Translations under genes and position numbers: made by a program
Notes under the pieces: model-generated
What the model saw: only the letters and a program-made list of their open reading frames with translations
Databases searched by the model: none
Told to the model about the DNA's origin: nothing
Shown here: positions 26,289-34,391 of the stretch, piece after piece
Layout of the letters: every line of letters begins with the position of its first letter
Position numbering within the stretch: the first letter of the stretch is position 1
Assembly (NCBI RefSeq): GCF_000745855.1
Contig: NZ_KN050766.1
Span: forward strand, 217,567 to 281,566
DNA length: 64,000 nt
Source: Xenophilus azovorans DSM 13620
GTDB lineage: Bacteria > Pseudomonadota > Gammaproteobacteria > Burkholderiales > Burkholderiaceae_C
Reading direction: 5' to 3'

Positions 26289-27473
26289 ATGAAAGAACTT
26301 GCCATGAGCACAATTCCCACCGACTCGACCCGTCGCCGCCTGCTGGCTGCGGCCACCACGCTGGGCGTTGCCCCGTGGCTGCTGTCCGCCTGCGCCCGGA
26401 CAGCCGGCGCTCCTGCTGCCACGGCAGGCAGATCCACATCCGCTGTCCGCCGCCGCCTGGGTCCCCTCGAGGTGTTTCCCATCGGCCTGGGCGTGCAGTG
26501 GCATCCCAGCGGCCCGCAAGGCGTGGTTGACCTGTACCAGAGCCGCACCACCCGCCAAGGCGGCGTCGCGCTCATTCAACGCGCGACGGATCTGGGGGTC
26601 AACTTCTTCGACACCGCCGAGGTCTACGGCCCCTTCATGTCGGAGGAACTGCTCGGCGAGGCGCTGCAGGGCAGCCGGCGCGAGCGCGCCGTCATCTCCA
26701 CCAAGTTCGGATTCAACATGGATCTGGCGACGGGCCAGCGGCGTCCGGGGGTGAACAGCCGACCCGAGCACGTCCGGCGAGCCGTCGAGGGCCAGTTGCG
26801 GCGCCTGCGCACCGACCGCATCGACCTGCTGTACCAGCACCGGGTCGATCCGGCCGTACCAATCGAGGACGTGGTCGGCACCATCAAGGGCCTGATCCGG
26901 CAAGGCAAGGTGCTGCACTACGGCCTGTCCGAGCCGGGCCTGCAGACGGTCCGCCGCGCGCACCGGGAACACCCGGTGGCCGTGATCCAGAACGAGTACT
27001 CGATGCTGTACCGTGGCCCCGAGGCCCAGGTGCTGCCGCTGTGCGAGGAACTGGGCATCGGCTTCGTGCCGTGGAGCCCGCTGGGCATGGGCTTCCTGGC
27101 CGGCAACGTCAGCGCCACGAGCCGCTTCGGGCAGCAGGACTTCCGCGCGGCCGTCCCGCGCTTCGCGCCCGATGCGCTGCCGGCCAACATGGCGCTTGCC
27201 GATCTGGTCAAGACCTGGGCGGCACGCAAGAACGTCACGCCGGTTCAGCTTTCGCTGGCCTGGCTGACGGCGCAGAAGCCGTGGATCGTGCCCATCCCGG
27301 GCACCACGAACGTGGCCCACCTGGAGGAGAACGTCGCCGCCGCCGCGATCACCTTCAGCACCGCCGAGTTGAAGGAATTGAACGCGGCCGTGGCAGCCAT
27401 TCCGATCCGGGGCGCGCGCCTTTCGAAACCCGTGCTGGATGCCACGGGCGTGGAAGCGCCGCCCAAGCGCTGA
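26289..27473 (+). CDS. Tat-exported aldo/keto reductase
   Basis: The 394-residue protein has a twin-arginine signal (DSTRRRLLAAATTLG) ending in the lipobox LLSAC, followed by a complete aldo/keto reductase barrel. The catalytic tetrad is intact: Asp and Tyr in NFFDTAEVYG, Lys in ISTKFGFN and His in LLYQHRVDP. Tat export would allow folding with NADP(H) in the cytoplasm, but cofactor recycling outside is unexplained. An ATG at 26304 is an alternative start that suits the Tat signal better. It sits in the middle of the exported cluster. Confidence 0.85.
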   Translation: MKELAMSTIPTDSTRRRLLAAATTLGVAPWLLSACARTAGAPAATAGRSTSAVRRRLGPLEVFPIGLGVQWHPSGPQGVVDLYQSRTTRQGGVALIQRATDLGVNFFDTAEVYGPFMSEELLGEALQGSRRERAVISTKFGFNMDLATGQRRPGVNSRPEHVRRAVEGQLRRLRTDRIDLLYQHRVDPAVPIEDVVGTIKGLIRQGKVLHYGLSEPGLQTVRRAHREHPVAVIQNEYSMLYRGPEAQVLPLCEELGIGFVPWSPLGMGFLAGNVSATSRFGQQDFRAAVPRFAPDALPANMALADLVKTWAARKNVTPVQLSLAWLTAQKPWIVPIPGTTNVAHLEENVAAAAITFSTAELKELNAAVAAIPIRGARLSKPVLDATGVEAPPKR

Positions 27474-27513
27474 AGCGCCCCGCGACATTCACCCCACTTG
27501 CAAGGAACCACCC

Positions 27514-28569
27514 ATGAAGCGCACCGCAATGAAGGCCACCCTCATGGCAGCTATTGCCGGTGCCTCCGGCGGCGCAGCCCTCGCCGAGGACTACAGGAAG
27601 AACCCGTTCACCTTGACCTATGGCGGTGCCATCACGAAGAACCAGCCGGGCAAGGTCAACATCCATCCGGTCAAGTACAAGCTCAATGGCCTGGACATTG
27701 CGGCCAACGTCTATACGCCGGCCAACCACGATCCGAAGAAAAAATATCCCACGATCGTTGTGGCCCACCCGAATGGCGGCGTGAAGGAGCAGGTGGCGGG
27801 CCTGTATGCGCAGCGCCTGGCGGAACTGGGCTACATCACCATCGCGATGGATGCGGCGTACCAGGGCGGCAGCGGCGGCGAGCCGCGCAACGTGGACAAG
27901 CCCGCGCATCGCATCGAGGACCTCCACGGCGCGGCGGACTTCATCACCCGGTATGCGGGGGTGGACAAGGACCGCCTGGGCGTGCTGGGCATCTGCGGCG
28001 GCGGCGGCTACACGCTGGCCGCCGCGCAGAGCGACAAGCGCTTCAAGGCGGTCGCCACGCTGAGCATGTTCAACTCCGGCCGGGTCCGCCGCAACGGCTT
28101 CGCCGACTCGCAGCTGAACACCATCCAGGAGCGGCTGCAGCAAGCGTCCGACGCGCGCGCCCAGGAAGCCGCTGGCGGCAAGGTGCTCTATTCGGGCGAC
28201 GCCGACATGACGGACGAGCAGATCGCCGCGCTGCCGTTCGAGATGTACCGCCAGGGCTACGAGTACTACTGGCGCACGCATGCGCACTCCGGCTCGACCT
28301 TCAGGTACACCACCAGCAGCCTGCTGGATCTGATGCGCTGGGACGCCACCGACCGGGTCGAGCTGATCGACAGGCCGCTCCTGATGATCGCCGGCAGCAA
28401 GGCCGACAGCCTGTACATGAGCGAGGATGCTTTCGTGAAGGCCGGCGGTACGAAGGACAAGGAGCTGTTCAGGATCGAGGGGGCCACGCACATCGAGACC
28501 TACTGGGTGCCCAGGTACGTGGACGCCGCGATGGCCAAGCTGACCGCCTTCTACGCCAAGACCCTCTGA
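27514..28569 (+). CDS. Exported dienelactone hydrolase-like protein
   Basis: The 351-residue protein has a signal peptide (AAIAGASGGAALAE) and an alpha/beta hydrolase fold. The nucleophile elbow reads LGICGGGGYT, with cysteine in place of serine as in dienelactone hydrolase. An aspartate in IAGSKADSLY and histidine in EGATHIETYW could complete the triad. The ATG at 27514 follows AAGGAACC. It is the last of five exported products; a substrate with a lactone or ester bond is a reasonable guess. Confidence 0.8.
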   Translation: MKRTAMKATLMAAIAGASGGAALAEDYRKNPFTLTYGGAITKNQPGKVNIHPVKYKLNGLDIAANVYTPANHDPKKKYPTIVVAHPNGGVKEQVAGLYAQRLAELGYITIAMDAAYQGGSGGEPRNVDKPAHRIEDLHGAADFITRYAGVDKDRLGVLGICGGGGYTLAAAQSDKRFKAVATLSMFNSGRVRRNGFADSQLNTIQERLQQASDARAQEAAGGKVLYSGDADMTDEQIAALPFEMYRQGYEYYWRTHAHSGSTFRYTTSSLLDLMRWDATDRVELIDRPLLMIAGSKADSLYMSEDAFVKAGGTKDKELFRIEGATHIETYWVPRYVDAAMAKLTAFYAKTL

Positions 28570-28709
28570 TTCGGGCGCGTGCCCCCCTGCCATCGGCGCC
28601 CCGGTAGGACCGGCCCCTTCACCACAGCCCGGCGCATTCCCTCGGATACCATCGCCCATCGTCGCCGGCACACAGGCATGCGGCACGTCCAAACCCCGGG
28701 GAACCTTGT

Positions 28710-29057
28710 ATGCGTGCGATGGCTTCAGGCTGGGCCGCCGCGCTGGCCTTGGCCGCGCCGCTGGCGTTCGCGCAGGCCGGCGGGGAAGCGGCGAACGATG
28801 CCGCGGCCTGCGTCGCCGAGCGGGCCGCGCTGGAGCGCGACATGCAGCTCGCGCGTTCCCGCGGCCAGATGCTGCGCCGGCGGCAACTGGCCGATACGCT
28901 GGCAGCGCTGAATGCGCGCTGCGATACGCTGACCGCGCCGCAGCCACAGAGCCGCGCGGCGCACATCCGGAAGCTGGAGCAGGAGATCGAGGCGCTGCAA
29001 AAGGCGCTCGACCTCGCGACGGAGCAATTGCGCCAGCTCAGGAGCGAAGCGCCATGA
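28710..29057 (+). CDS. Exported DUF1090-family protein
   Basis: The 115-residue protein has a signal peptide (ALALAAPLAFAQ) and a helical mature part with two cysteines, near residues 34 and 70, probably disulfide-linked. The pattern ACVAERAALERDMQLARSRG fits DUF1090 (YqjC-like), small periplasmic proteins of unknown role. The last 35 residues are a leucine-heptad coiled coil. Its stop overlaps the start of the radical SAM gene (ATGA). Confidence 0.7.
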   Translation: MRAMASGWAAALALAAPLAFAQAGGEAANDAAACVAERAALERDMQLARSRGQMLRRRQLADTLAALNARCDTLTAPQPQSRAAHIRKLEQEIEALQKALDLATEQLRQLRSEAP

Positions 29058-30199
29058 CATCCACCGCGGCGGCGCCGGCATCCGTCCCTCCCCCGGGGCC
29101 GAGGCCCTGCATGCGCATCGACGAACTGAAGCAGCGGCTGCGCGACGCGGGCGCCGGCCCCAGCCACGCGCAGCGGATCCTGCGCGTGTGGTCACACGCG
29201 CTGCACAGCGACAGCGGCAGGCGCCCGCCGCAGCGCTTCTTTCCCGCGCCGCTGCTGGCGGCCCTGCCGGCCATCGAAGCCGAACTGGCCGCGCTGGCGC
29301 GCCTGCAGGCGGTCCATCCCGGCGCCGACGGCTCCGAACGGCTGCTGGTGGCGCTGGCGGACGGCCAGACGGTGGAAAGCGTGCTGCTGCCGCGCGACGG
29401 CCTGTGCGTCTCGTCGCAGGTGGGCTGCGCCGTCGGCTGCCGCTTCTGCATGACCGGCCGCGACGGCCTGCTGCGCCAGGTGGGCAGCGCCGAGATCGTT
29501 GCCCAGGTGGCCCTCGCGCGCGCGCGCCGGCCGGTGCGCAAGGTGGTGTTCATGGGCATGGGCGAGCCGGCCCACAACCTGGACAACGTGCTCGACGCCA
29601 TCGAGTTCCTCGGCACCGTGGGCAATGTGGGGCACAAGAACCTCGTCTTCTCCACCGTGGGCGACCGGCGCGCCTTCGAGCGGCTGCACCAGGCGCGCGT
29701 GCGGCCCGCGCTGGCCCTGTCGCTGCACAGCACGCGCGCCGCGCTGCGCAGCCAGCTTCTCCCGCGCGCGCCCCGGCTCGCGCCCGAGGAACTGGTGGCC
29801 GAGGCCGAGCGCTACGCGCGCGCCACCGGCCATCCCGTGCAGTACCAGTGGACGCTGCTCGAAGGCGTGAACGACGGCCCCGAGGAGGTCGAGGGCCTGG
29901 TGCGGCTGCTGTCGGGCCGGTACGGCGTGCTCAACCTCATTCCCTTCAATGCCGTGGACGGGGCCGCCTTCAGCCGGCCCGCATGGGCGCACTGCCAGCA
30001 GATGGCCCGCACCCTGCACCAGCGGGGCATCCTGACCAAGCTGCGCGATTCGGCGGGCCAGGACGTCGATGGCGGCTGCGGGCAACTGAGGGCGCGCGCC
30101 GCCCAGGGGCTGGTGCGTCCCTTGGTGAAGGCAACCGGGGCTGACAGCACGTGGGCGAGAGCGACGAGATCGTCGACTGCGCGCACCGCGCCGGGATGA
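29054..30199 (+). CDS. RlmN/Cfr-like radical SAM RNA methyltransferase
   Basis: The 381-residue protein belongs to the RlmN/Cfr family, which methylates adenosine in 23S rRNA or tRNA through a cysteine-bound intermediate. The [4Fe-4S] cluster motif is C125-x3-C129-x2-C132. The two catalytic cysteines are visible as C118 (LCVSSQ) and C342 (GGCGQL). The segment after the cluster reads CMTGRDGLLR, unlike the CSTGxQGF of standard RlmN and closer in style to Cfr-type proteins. It is probably a paralogue beside a housekeeping rlmN elsewhere. The start overlaps the DUF1090 stop codon. It ends 6 bases from a convergent gene. Confidence 0.8.
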   Translation: MTSTAAAPASVPPPGPRPCMRIDELKQRLRDAGAGPSHAQRILRVWSHALHSDSGRRPPQRFFPAPLLAALPAIEAELAALARLQAVHPGADGSERLLVALADGQTVESVLLPRDGLCVSSQVGCAVGCRFCMTGRDGLLRQVGSAEIVAQVALARARRPVRKVVFMGMGEPAHNLDNVLDAIEFLGTVGNVGHKNLVFSTVGDRRAFERLHQARVRPALALSLHSTRAALRSQLLPRAPRLAPEELVAEAERYARATGHPVQYQWTLLEGVNDGPEEVEGLVRLLSGRYGVLNLIPFNAVDGAAFSRPAWAHCQQMARTLHQRGILTKLRDSAGQDVDGGCGQLRARAAQGLVRPLVKATGADSTWARATRSSTARTAPG

Positions 30200-30205
30200 T
30201 CCGCT

Positions 30206-31249
30206 TCAGCCCGCGTCCGCCCGCAGCCGCCGCTCCAGCCAGCGGCTGTAACGCGACAGGCCGAAGCACAGGCACCAGTAGATCAGCGCGATGAACAGGT
30301 AGCCCTCCAGGTAGAAGGGGCGCCAGACGGGGTCGCCGCCCAGCGCTAGGCCGAGCGCGCCGGTCAGCTCGAACAGGCCGACCACGGTGACGAGGGAGGT
30401 GTCCTTCAGCGTGCCGACCACGCTGTTGGTCAGCGCCGGCACCACCATGCGCAGCGCCTGCGGCAGGACGATGTCGCGCTGCACCGCCCAGCGGCCGAAG
30501 CCCAGCGCCGTGGCCGCCTCGACCTGGCCGCGCGGCACCGCCTGCAGCCCGCCGCGGATGATCTCGGCCAGGTAGGCCGCGACGAACAGCGCCAGGCCGG
30601 CCAGCACGCGCAGCAGCACGTCCGGTCGATGGCCGGTGGGCCACAGCAGCGGCACCAGGTACGAGGCCATGAACAGCACCGTGATCAGCGGCACCCCGCG
30701 CACCAGTTCCACGTAGCCCGCGGCCAGCGCCCGCGCCGCCGGCCAGGTGGAACGGCGCGCCAGCGCCAGCACCAGGGCCAGCGGAAAGGCCAGCGCCAGG
30801 CCGACCACGGCCAGGGCGATGGTCAGCGGCAGCCCGCCCCACTGGCTCGTGGGGACGACGCTCAGCCCGGCCACGCCGCCGCGCATCAGCGCGATGCACG
30901 CCGCCAGCGCGGCGGCCCACAGCGGGGCCAGCCACCAGCGCCAGCAGGACGGCCAGGCGCTGGCCAGCGTGGCGGCCGAGAGGAGGGTGACCGCCAGTGC
31001 CGGCCGCCATTGCTCGGCATAGGGGTAGCGGCCGAACAGGAGCGGGCGCCATTTCTCCGCGACCACGCCCCAGCAGGCGCCGTGCGCGGACGCGCGGCAG
31101 GCCTGGGCGTCGGGCTGGAACACGGCCCGCAGCAGCGCCCAGTCCAGCGCATGCCACAGGGCCCAGCCCAGCAGCGCGGCCAGCGCCAGCGAGACCAGGG
31201 CACGCAGCGGCGAGCCGAACAGCTCGGTGCGCCAGGGTGTTGCGCTCAC
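30206..31249 (-). CDS. aapM: Amino-acid ABC transporter permease (AapM-like)
   Basis: The 347-residue protein starts at a GTG (31249) that overlaps the preceding stop codon. It has a long N-terminal region with extra membrane segments and a C-terminal polar amino-acid permease domain. The EAA loop is ATALGFGRWAVQRDIVLPQAL. Such two-part organisation is typical of AapM/BztC-type permeases for general L-amino acids. No ATPase gene follows: the next gene is a convergent radical SAM gene 6 bases away. Confidence 0.85.
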   Translation of the reverse strand: MSATPWRTELFGSPLRALVSLALAALLGWALWHALDWALLRAVFQPDAQACRASAHGACWGVVAEKWRPLLFGRYPYAEQWRPALAVTLLSAATLASAWPSCWRWWLAPLWAAALAACIALMRGGVAGLSVVPTSQWGGLPLTIALAVVGLALAFPLALVLALARRSTWPAARALAAGYVELVRGVPLITVLFMASYLVPLLWPTGHRPDVLLRVLAGLALFVAAYLAEIIRGGLQAVPRGQVEAATALGFGRWAVQRDIVLPQALRMVVPALTNSVVGTLKDTSLVTVVGLFELTGALGLALGGDPVWRPFYLEGYLFIALIYWCLCFGLSRYSRWLERRLRADAG

Positions 31250-32238
31250 TGCCACCCCCGCAGCGCCACGCGCGCGTTGTAGATGCCCATCGCGGCCGAG
31301 GTCAGCAGCGACAGCAGCAGGTACACCGCCATCACGATGGCAAGGCATTCGAAGGCGCGGCCGGTGGCGTTCAGCGAGGTGTTGGCTACCGACACCACCT
31401 CGGGGTAGCCCACGGCCACCGCCAGCGAGGAGTTCTTGGTCAGGCTCAGCAACTGGTTGGTCAGCGCCGGCACGATCAGGCGCAGCGCCTGCGGCAGCAC
31501 GACCAGGCGCAGCTGCTGGCCGCCGCGCATGCCCAGCGCCTGGGCCGCGAGCTTCTGGCCGGCCGACACCGACTGGATGCCTGCGCGCACGATCTCGGCC
31601 ACGAAGGCCGCGCTGTACAGGCCCAGGCCCAGCGTGATCGCCAGGTATTCCGGGCTCAGCGCGGCCCCGCCGGCGACGCCGAAGGCGGTCTGCTCCGGCC
31701 GCTCCAGCCGGGCGGGCCACCAGCCGCCGTCCCACACGGGCCAGGGCATCGCCAGGCCGCCCTTGTCCAGCCACACGTCGGGGCCGATGCGCAGCGGCGC
31801 GTCGGCGTCGGGCAGCAGGTGCGTGAGCGCGAAATACAGCATCAGCAACTGCACCAGCAGGGGCACGTTGCGCAGCGTCTCGACGTACGCGGTGCAGACG
31901 GCGCGCACCAGCAGGTGCGGCGCGAGGCGGCCGATGCCCAGCATCGTGCCCAGGGCCACGGCCAGCAGGGCGGCCGGCACGGCGGCGCGCAGCGTGTTCG
32001 TCACCCCTGTGGCGAAGGCGCGCGCATAGGAGTGGCCGGAGTCGAAGTCCAGCCAGCCTTCCGAGATGCCGAAGCCGGCCGGCTGTTCCAGAAAGCCGAA
32101 GTGCGCCTGCAGCCAGTCCCTCGGCGCCTCCAGGCCGGGCACGCCCCGCAGCAGCCACAGCGCCGCCGCCGACGCGGCCGCCGCCAGCAGCACCCACAGC
32201 GCGGCCGGCACGCGGCTGACGGCGCCCCGGGGGCTCAC
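31246..32238 (-). CDS. aapQ: Amino-acid ABC transporter permease (AapQ-like)
   Basis: This 330-residue permease pairs with the AapM-like protein. It has a start region VPAALWVLLAAAASAAALWLL, an extended periplasmic insert (about residues 130-190) and the EAA loop AQALGMRGGQQLRLVVLPQAL. The GTG start at 32238 overlaps the stop codon of the receptor gene (GTGA). Longer frame upstream of it belongs to chance readthrough. Transports polar L-amino acids, judged by family. Confidence 0.85.
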   Translation of the reverse strand: MSPRGAVSRVPAALWVLLAAAASAAALWLLRGVPGLEAPRDWLQAHFGFLEQPAGFGISEGWLDFDSGHSYARAFATGVTNTLRAAVPAALLAVALGTMLGIGRLAPHLLVRAVCTAYVETLRNVPLLVQLLMLYFALTHLLPDADAPLRIGPDVWLDKGGLAMPWPVWDGGWWPARLERPEQTAFGVAGGAALSPEYLAITLGLGLYSAAFVAEIVRAGIQSVSAGQKLAAQALGMRGGQQLRLVVLPQALRLIVPALTNQLLSLTKNSSLAVAVGYPEVVSVANTSLNATGRAFECLAIVMAVYLLLSLLTSAAMGIYNARVALRGWQ

Positions 32239-33272
32239 TTCACCGGCAAGGCGTAGAGCAGGCCGCCCTTGTTCCAGAGGTTGTTGGCGCCGCGGGGCAG
32301 CTTCAGCGCGGACTTGGCGCCGACGTTGCGCTCGAACATCTCGCCGTAGTTGCCGACGGCCTTGATCGCGCGGAAGGACCAGTCCTTGTCCAGGCCCAGC
32401 AGCTTGCCGAGGTCGTCGCCGGTGCCCAGCAGGCGCTGCTGGGCCGGGTCCTTGCTGTCGGCGCGGAGCTGGTCGACGTTGGCCTGGGTGATGCCCAGTT
32501 CCTCGGCCTCGATCAGCGCGTTGGGCACCCACTTGGCGATGGCGAACCATTCGTCGTCGCCGCGCTTGACGGCCGGCGCCAGGGGCTCCTTGGAGATCAG
32601 CTCGGGCAGGATCACGTAGTCGTCGGGGTTGGGCGCTTCCTTGTTGCGCAGCCCCGCCAGCGCCGAGGTGTCGGTGGTGAAAGCCTGGCAGCGGCCGGAG
32701 AAGAAGGCCTTGAACGAGGCCTCGAAGCTCTCGAACACCACCGTCTTGACCGGCAGGCCCTGGGCCTTGGACCACTCGGCCACGTTCTTCTCGTTGGTGG
32801 TGCCGGACTGGGTGCAGATGGTCGCGCCCTTGAGTTGCTTGGCGCTGCTGATCTTCAGCTTCTTCGGCACCAGGAAGCCCTGGCCGTCGTAGTAGTTGAT
32901 GGTGGTGAAGGACACGCCCAGCGAGGCATCGCGCGTGAGGTTCCACGTGGTGTTGCGCGCCAGGATGTCGATCTCGCCGGCCTGCAGCGCGGCAAAGCGC
33001 TGCTGCGCGTTCAGCGGCACGAATTCGACCTTCTGCGGGTCGCCCAGCACGGCGGCGGCGATGGCGCGGCAGCTGTCCACGTCCAGCCCCGACCAGCGGC
33101 CCTGGGTGTCGGGCGCGGAGAAGCCGGCCACGCCGTTGGTGACGCCGCACTTGACGCTGCCGCGCTGCTTGACGGCGTCCAGCGTCTTGCCGGCATGGGC
33201 GCCTGCCGGGGCCAGGAGGCCGGCAAGGGCGAAGGCCGCTGCGGCCAGGGCCAGTGGCTTGGTTTTCTGCAT
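32235..33272 (-). CDS. aapJ: Amino-acid ABC transporter binding protein (AapJ-like)
   Basis: The periplasmic receptor has 345 residues with a signal peptide ending AGAHAG. Mature features are VKQRGSVKCGVTNGVAGFS, GLDVDSCRAIAAAVLGD and LARNTTWNLTRDASLGV, all typical of the AapJ/BztA family of broad L-amino-acid receptors. Two or more cysteines (near 42, 68 and 144) suggest a disulfide. The ATG at 33272 is 171 bases from the divergent rhtA gene. It leads the aapJQM operon. Confidence 0.9.
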   Translation of the reverse strand: MQKTKPLALAAAAFALAGLLAPAGAHAGKTLDAVKQRGSVKCGVTNGVAGFSAPDTQGRWSGLDVDSCRAIAAAVLGDPQKVEFVPLNAQQRFAALQAGEIDILARNTTWNLTRDASLGVSFTTINYYDGQGFLVPKKLKISSAKQLKGATICTQSGTTNEKNVAEWSKAQGLPVKTVVFESFEASFKAFFSGRCQAFTTDTSALAGLRNKEAPNPDDYVILPELISKEPLAPAVKRGDDEWFAIAKWVPNALIEAEELGITQANVDQLRADSKDPAQQRLLGTGDDLGKLLGLDKDWSFRAIKAVGNYGEMFERNVGAKSALKLPRGANNLWNKGGLLYALPVK

Positions 33273-33443
33273 GTCGTAGTCCTCATCCGGAAAGCCGCGC
33301 ACAGGCGGCTGCGTGAACGTCGGTGACCAGGCGCGGTGCGGACACCGCGTGGTCGGCGCATTGTGCTCGACTCGGTGGCGCGGCGTCGGGCGCCGCGACG
33401 CAAGCGCCGCGGTCGCAAGGGGCCGCGGGCGATACTTCACCCG

Positions 33444-34343
33444 ATGTCCCCCCAACCGAGCCGCGCGCCGGCCACACTGATTCCCTTCCTGGCCGTGCTG
33501 GGCGCCGTCACGGCGCTGGGCCTGGGCACCTCCTGGGCCAAGCACGCGCTGTTCCCGGCCGTCGGCGCGCAGGGCACCACCGCCTTGCGCGTGGGCTTCT
33601 CGGCGCTGCTGCTCCTCGCGATCTGGCGGCCCTGGCGCTGGCCGCTGCGGCGCGGCGACGCGCGGGCTGTCGTGCTGTACGGCGCCACGCTGGGGCTGAT
33701 GAACCTGAGCTTCTACATGGCGCTGCGCACCATCCCCTTCGGCCTGGCGGTGGCGATCGAGTTCGCGGGGCCGCTCGCGGTGGCGGTGCTCTCGTCGCGC
33801 CGCGCGCTCGATTTCGTCTGGGTGGCGCTGGCCGTCGCGGGCCTGTCGCTGCTGCTGCCGGTCGGGCAGGGGCTGGGCGGCAGCACGCTCGACCCGGTGG
33901 GCGTGCTGTGGGCGCTGGCGGCCGCCACCTGCTGGGGGCTGTACATCGTGTTCGGCAAGCGGCTGGGCCACCTGCATGCGGGCCATTCGGTGGCGCTGGG
34001 CCTGAGCGTGGCGGCGCTGGTGGTGCTGCCGGTGGGCGTGGCGCATGCGGGCGCGGCGCTGCTGGCGCCGGGCGTGCTGCTGATGGGCCTGTGCGTGGCG
34101 GCCATCTCCAGCGCGATCCCGATCTCGCTCGAGATGGTCGCGCTCAAGCGTCTGCCCAAGGAGGCCTTCGGCATCATGATCAGCATGGAGCCCGCCGTGG
34201 CCGCGCTGCTGGCACTGGGCCTGCTGGGCGAGCGGCTGAGCTTCTCGCAGTGGCTGGCGATCGCGCTGGTGATGGGCGCCTCGGTGGGTTGCGCCGCCAC
34301 GGCGCGGCGCCGGCCCTCGGCGGCCGAGGGGGTGGCGGCCTGA
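33444..34343 (+). CDS. rhtA: Threonine/homoserine exporter, EamA family
   Basis: This 299-residue EamA/DMT protein has ten hydrophobic segments in two repeats. Features shared with RhtA are SSAIPISLEMVALKRLP and FGIMISMEPAVAALLALGLLGE in the second repeat. It probably exports threonine, homoserine or related amino acids across the inner membrane. It diverges from the amino-acid importer operon. The ATG at 33444 gives a standard N-terminus; the frame is open further upstream but that part is arginine-rich and unlikely to be translated. Confidence 0.82.
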   Translation: MSPQPSRAPATLIPFLAVLGAVTALGLGTSWAKHALFPAVGAQGTTALRVGFSALLLLAIWRPWRWPLRRGDARAVVLYGATLGLMNLSFYMALRTIPFGLAVAIEFAGPLAVAVLSSRRALDFVWVALAVAGLSLLLPVGQGLGGSTLDPVGVLWALAAATCWGLYIVFGKRLGHLHAGHSVALGLSVAALVVLPVGVAHAGAALLAPGVLLMGLCVAAISSAIPISLEMVALKRLPKEAFGIMISMEPAVAALLALGLLGERLSFSQWLAIALVMGASVGCAATARRRPSAAEGVAA

Positions 34344-34391
34344 CCGCCGGCATGGGTTCGCAAAGCGTGCGATGCTCGCGCCCCCACGCCC

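Noticed and set aside
28706-30199. Longer version of the radical SAM protein with 116 extra residues
   Set aside because: The extension runs through the DUF1090 gene in another frame. The ATG at 29054 gives cysteine numbering that matches E. coli RlmN.
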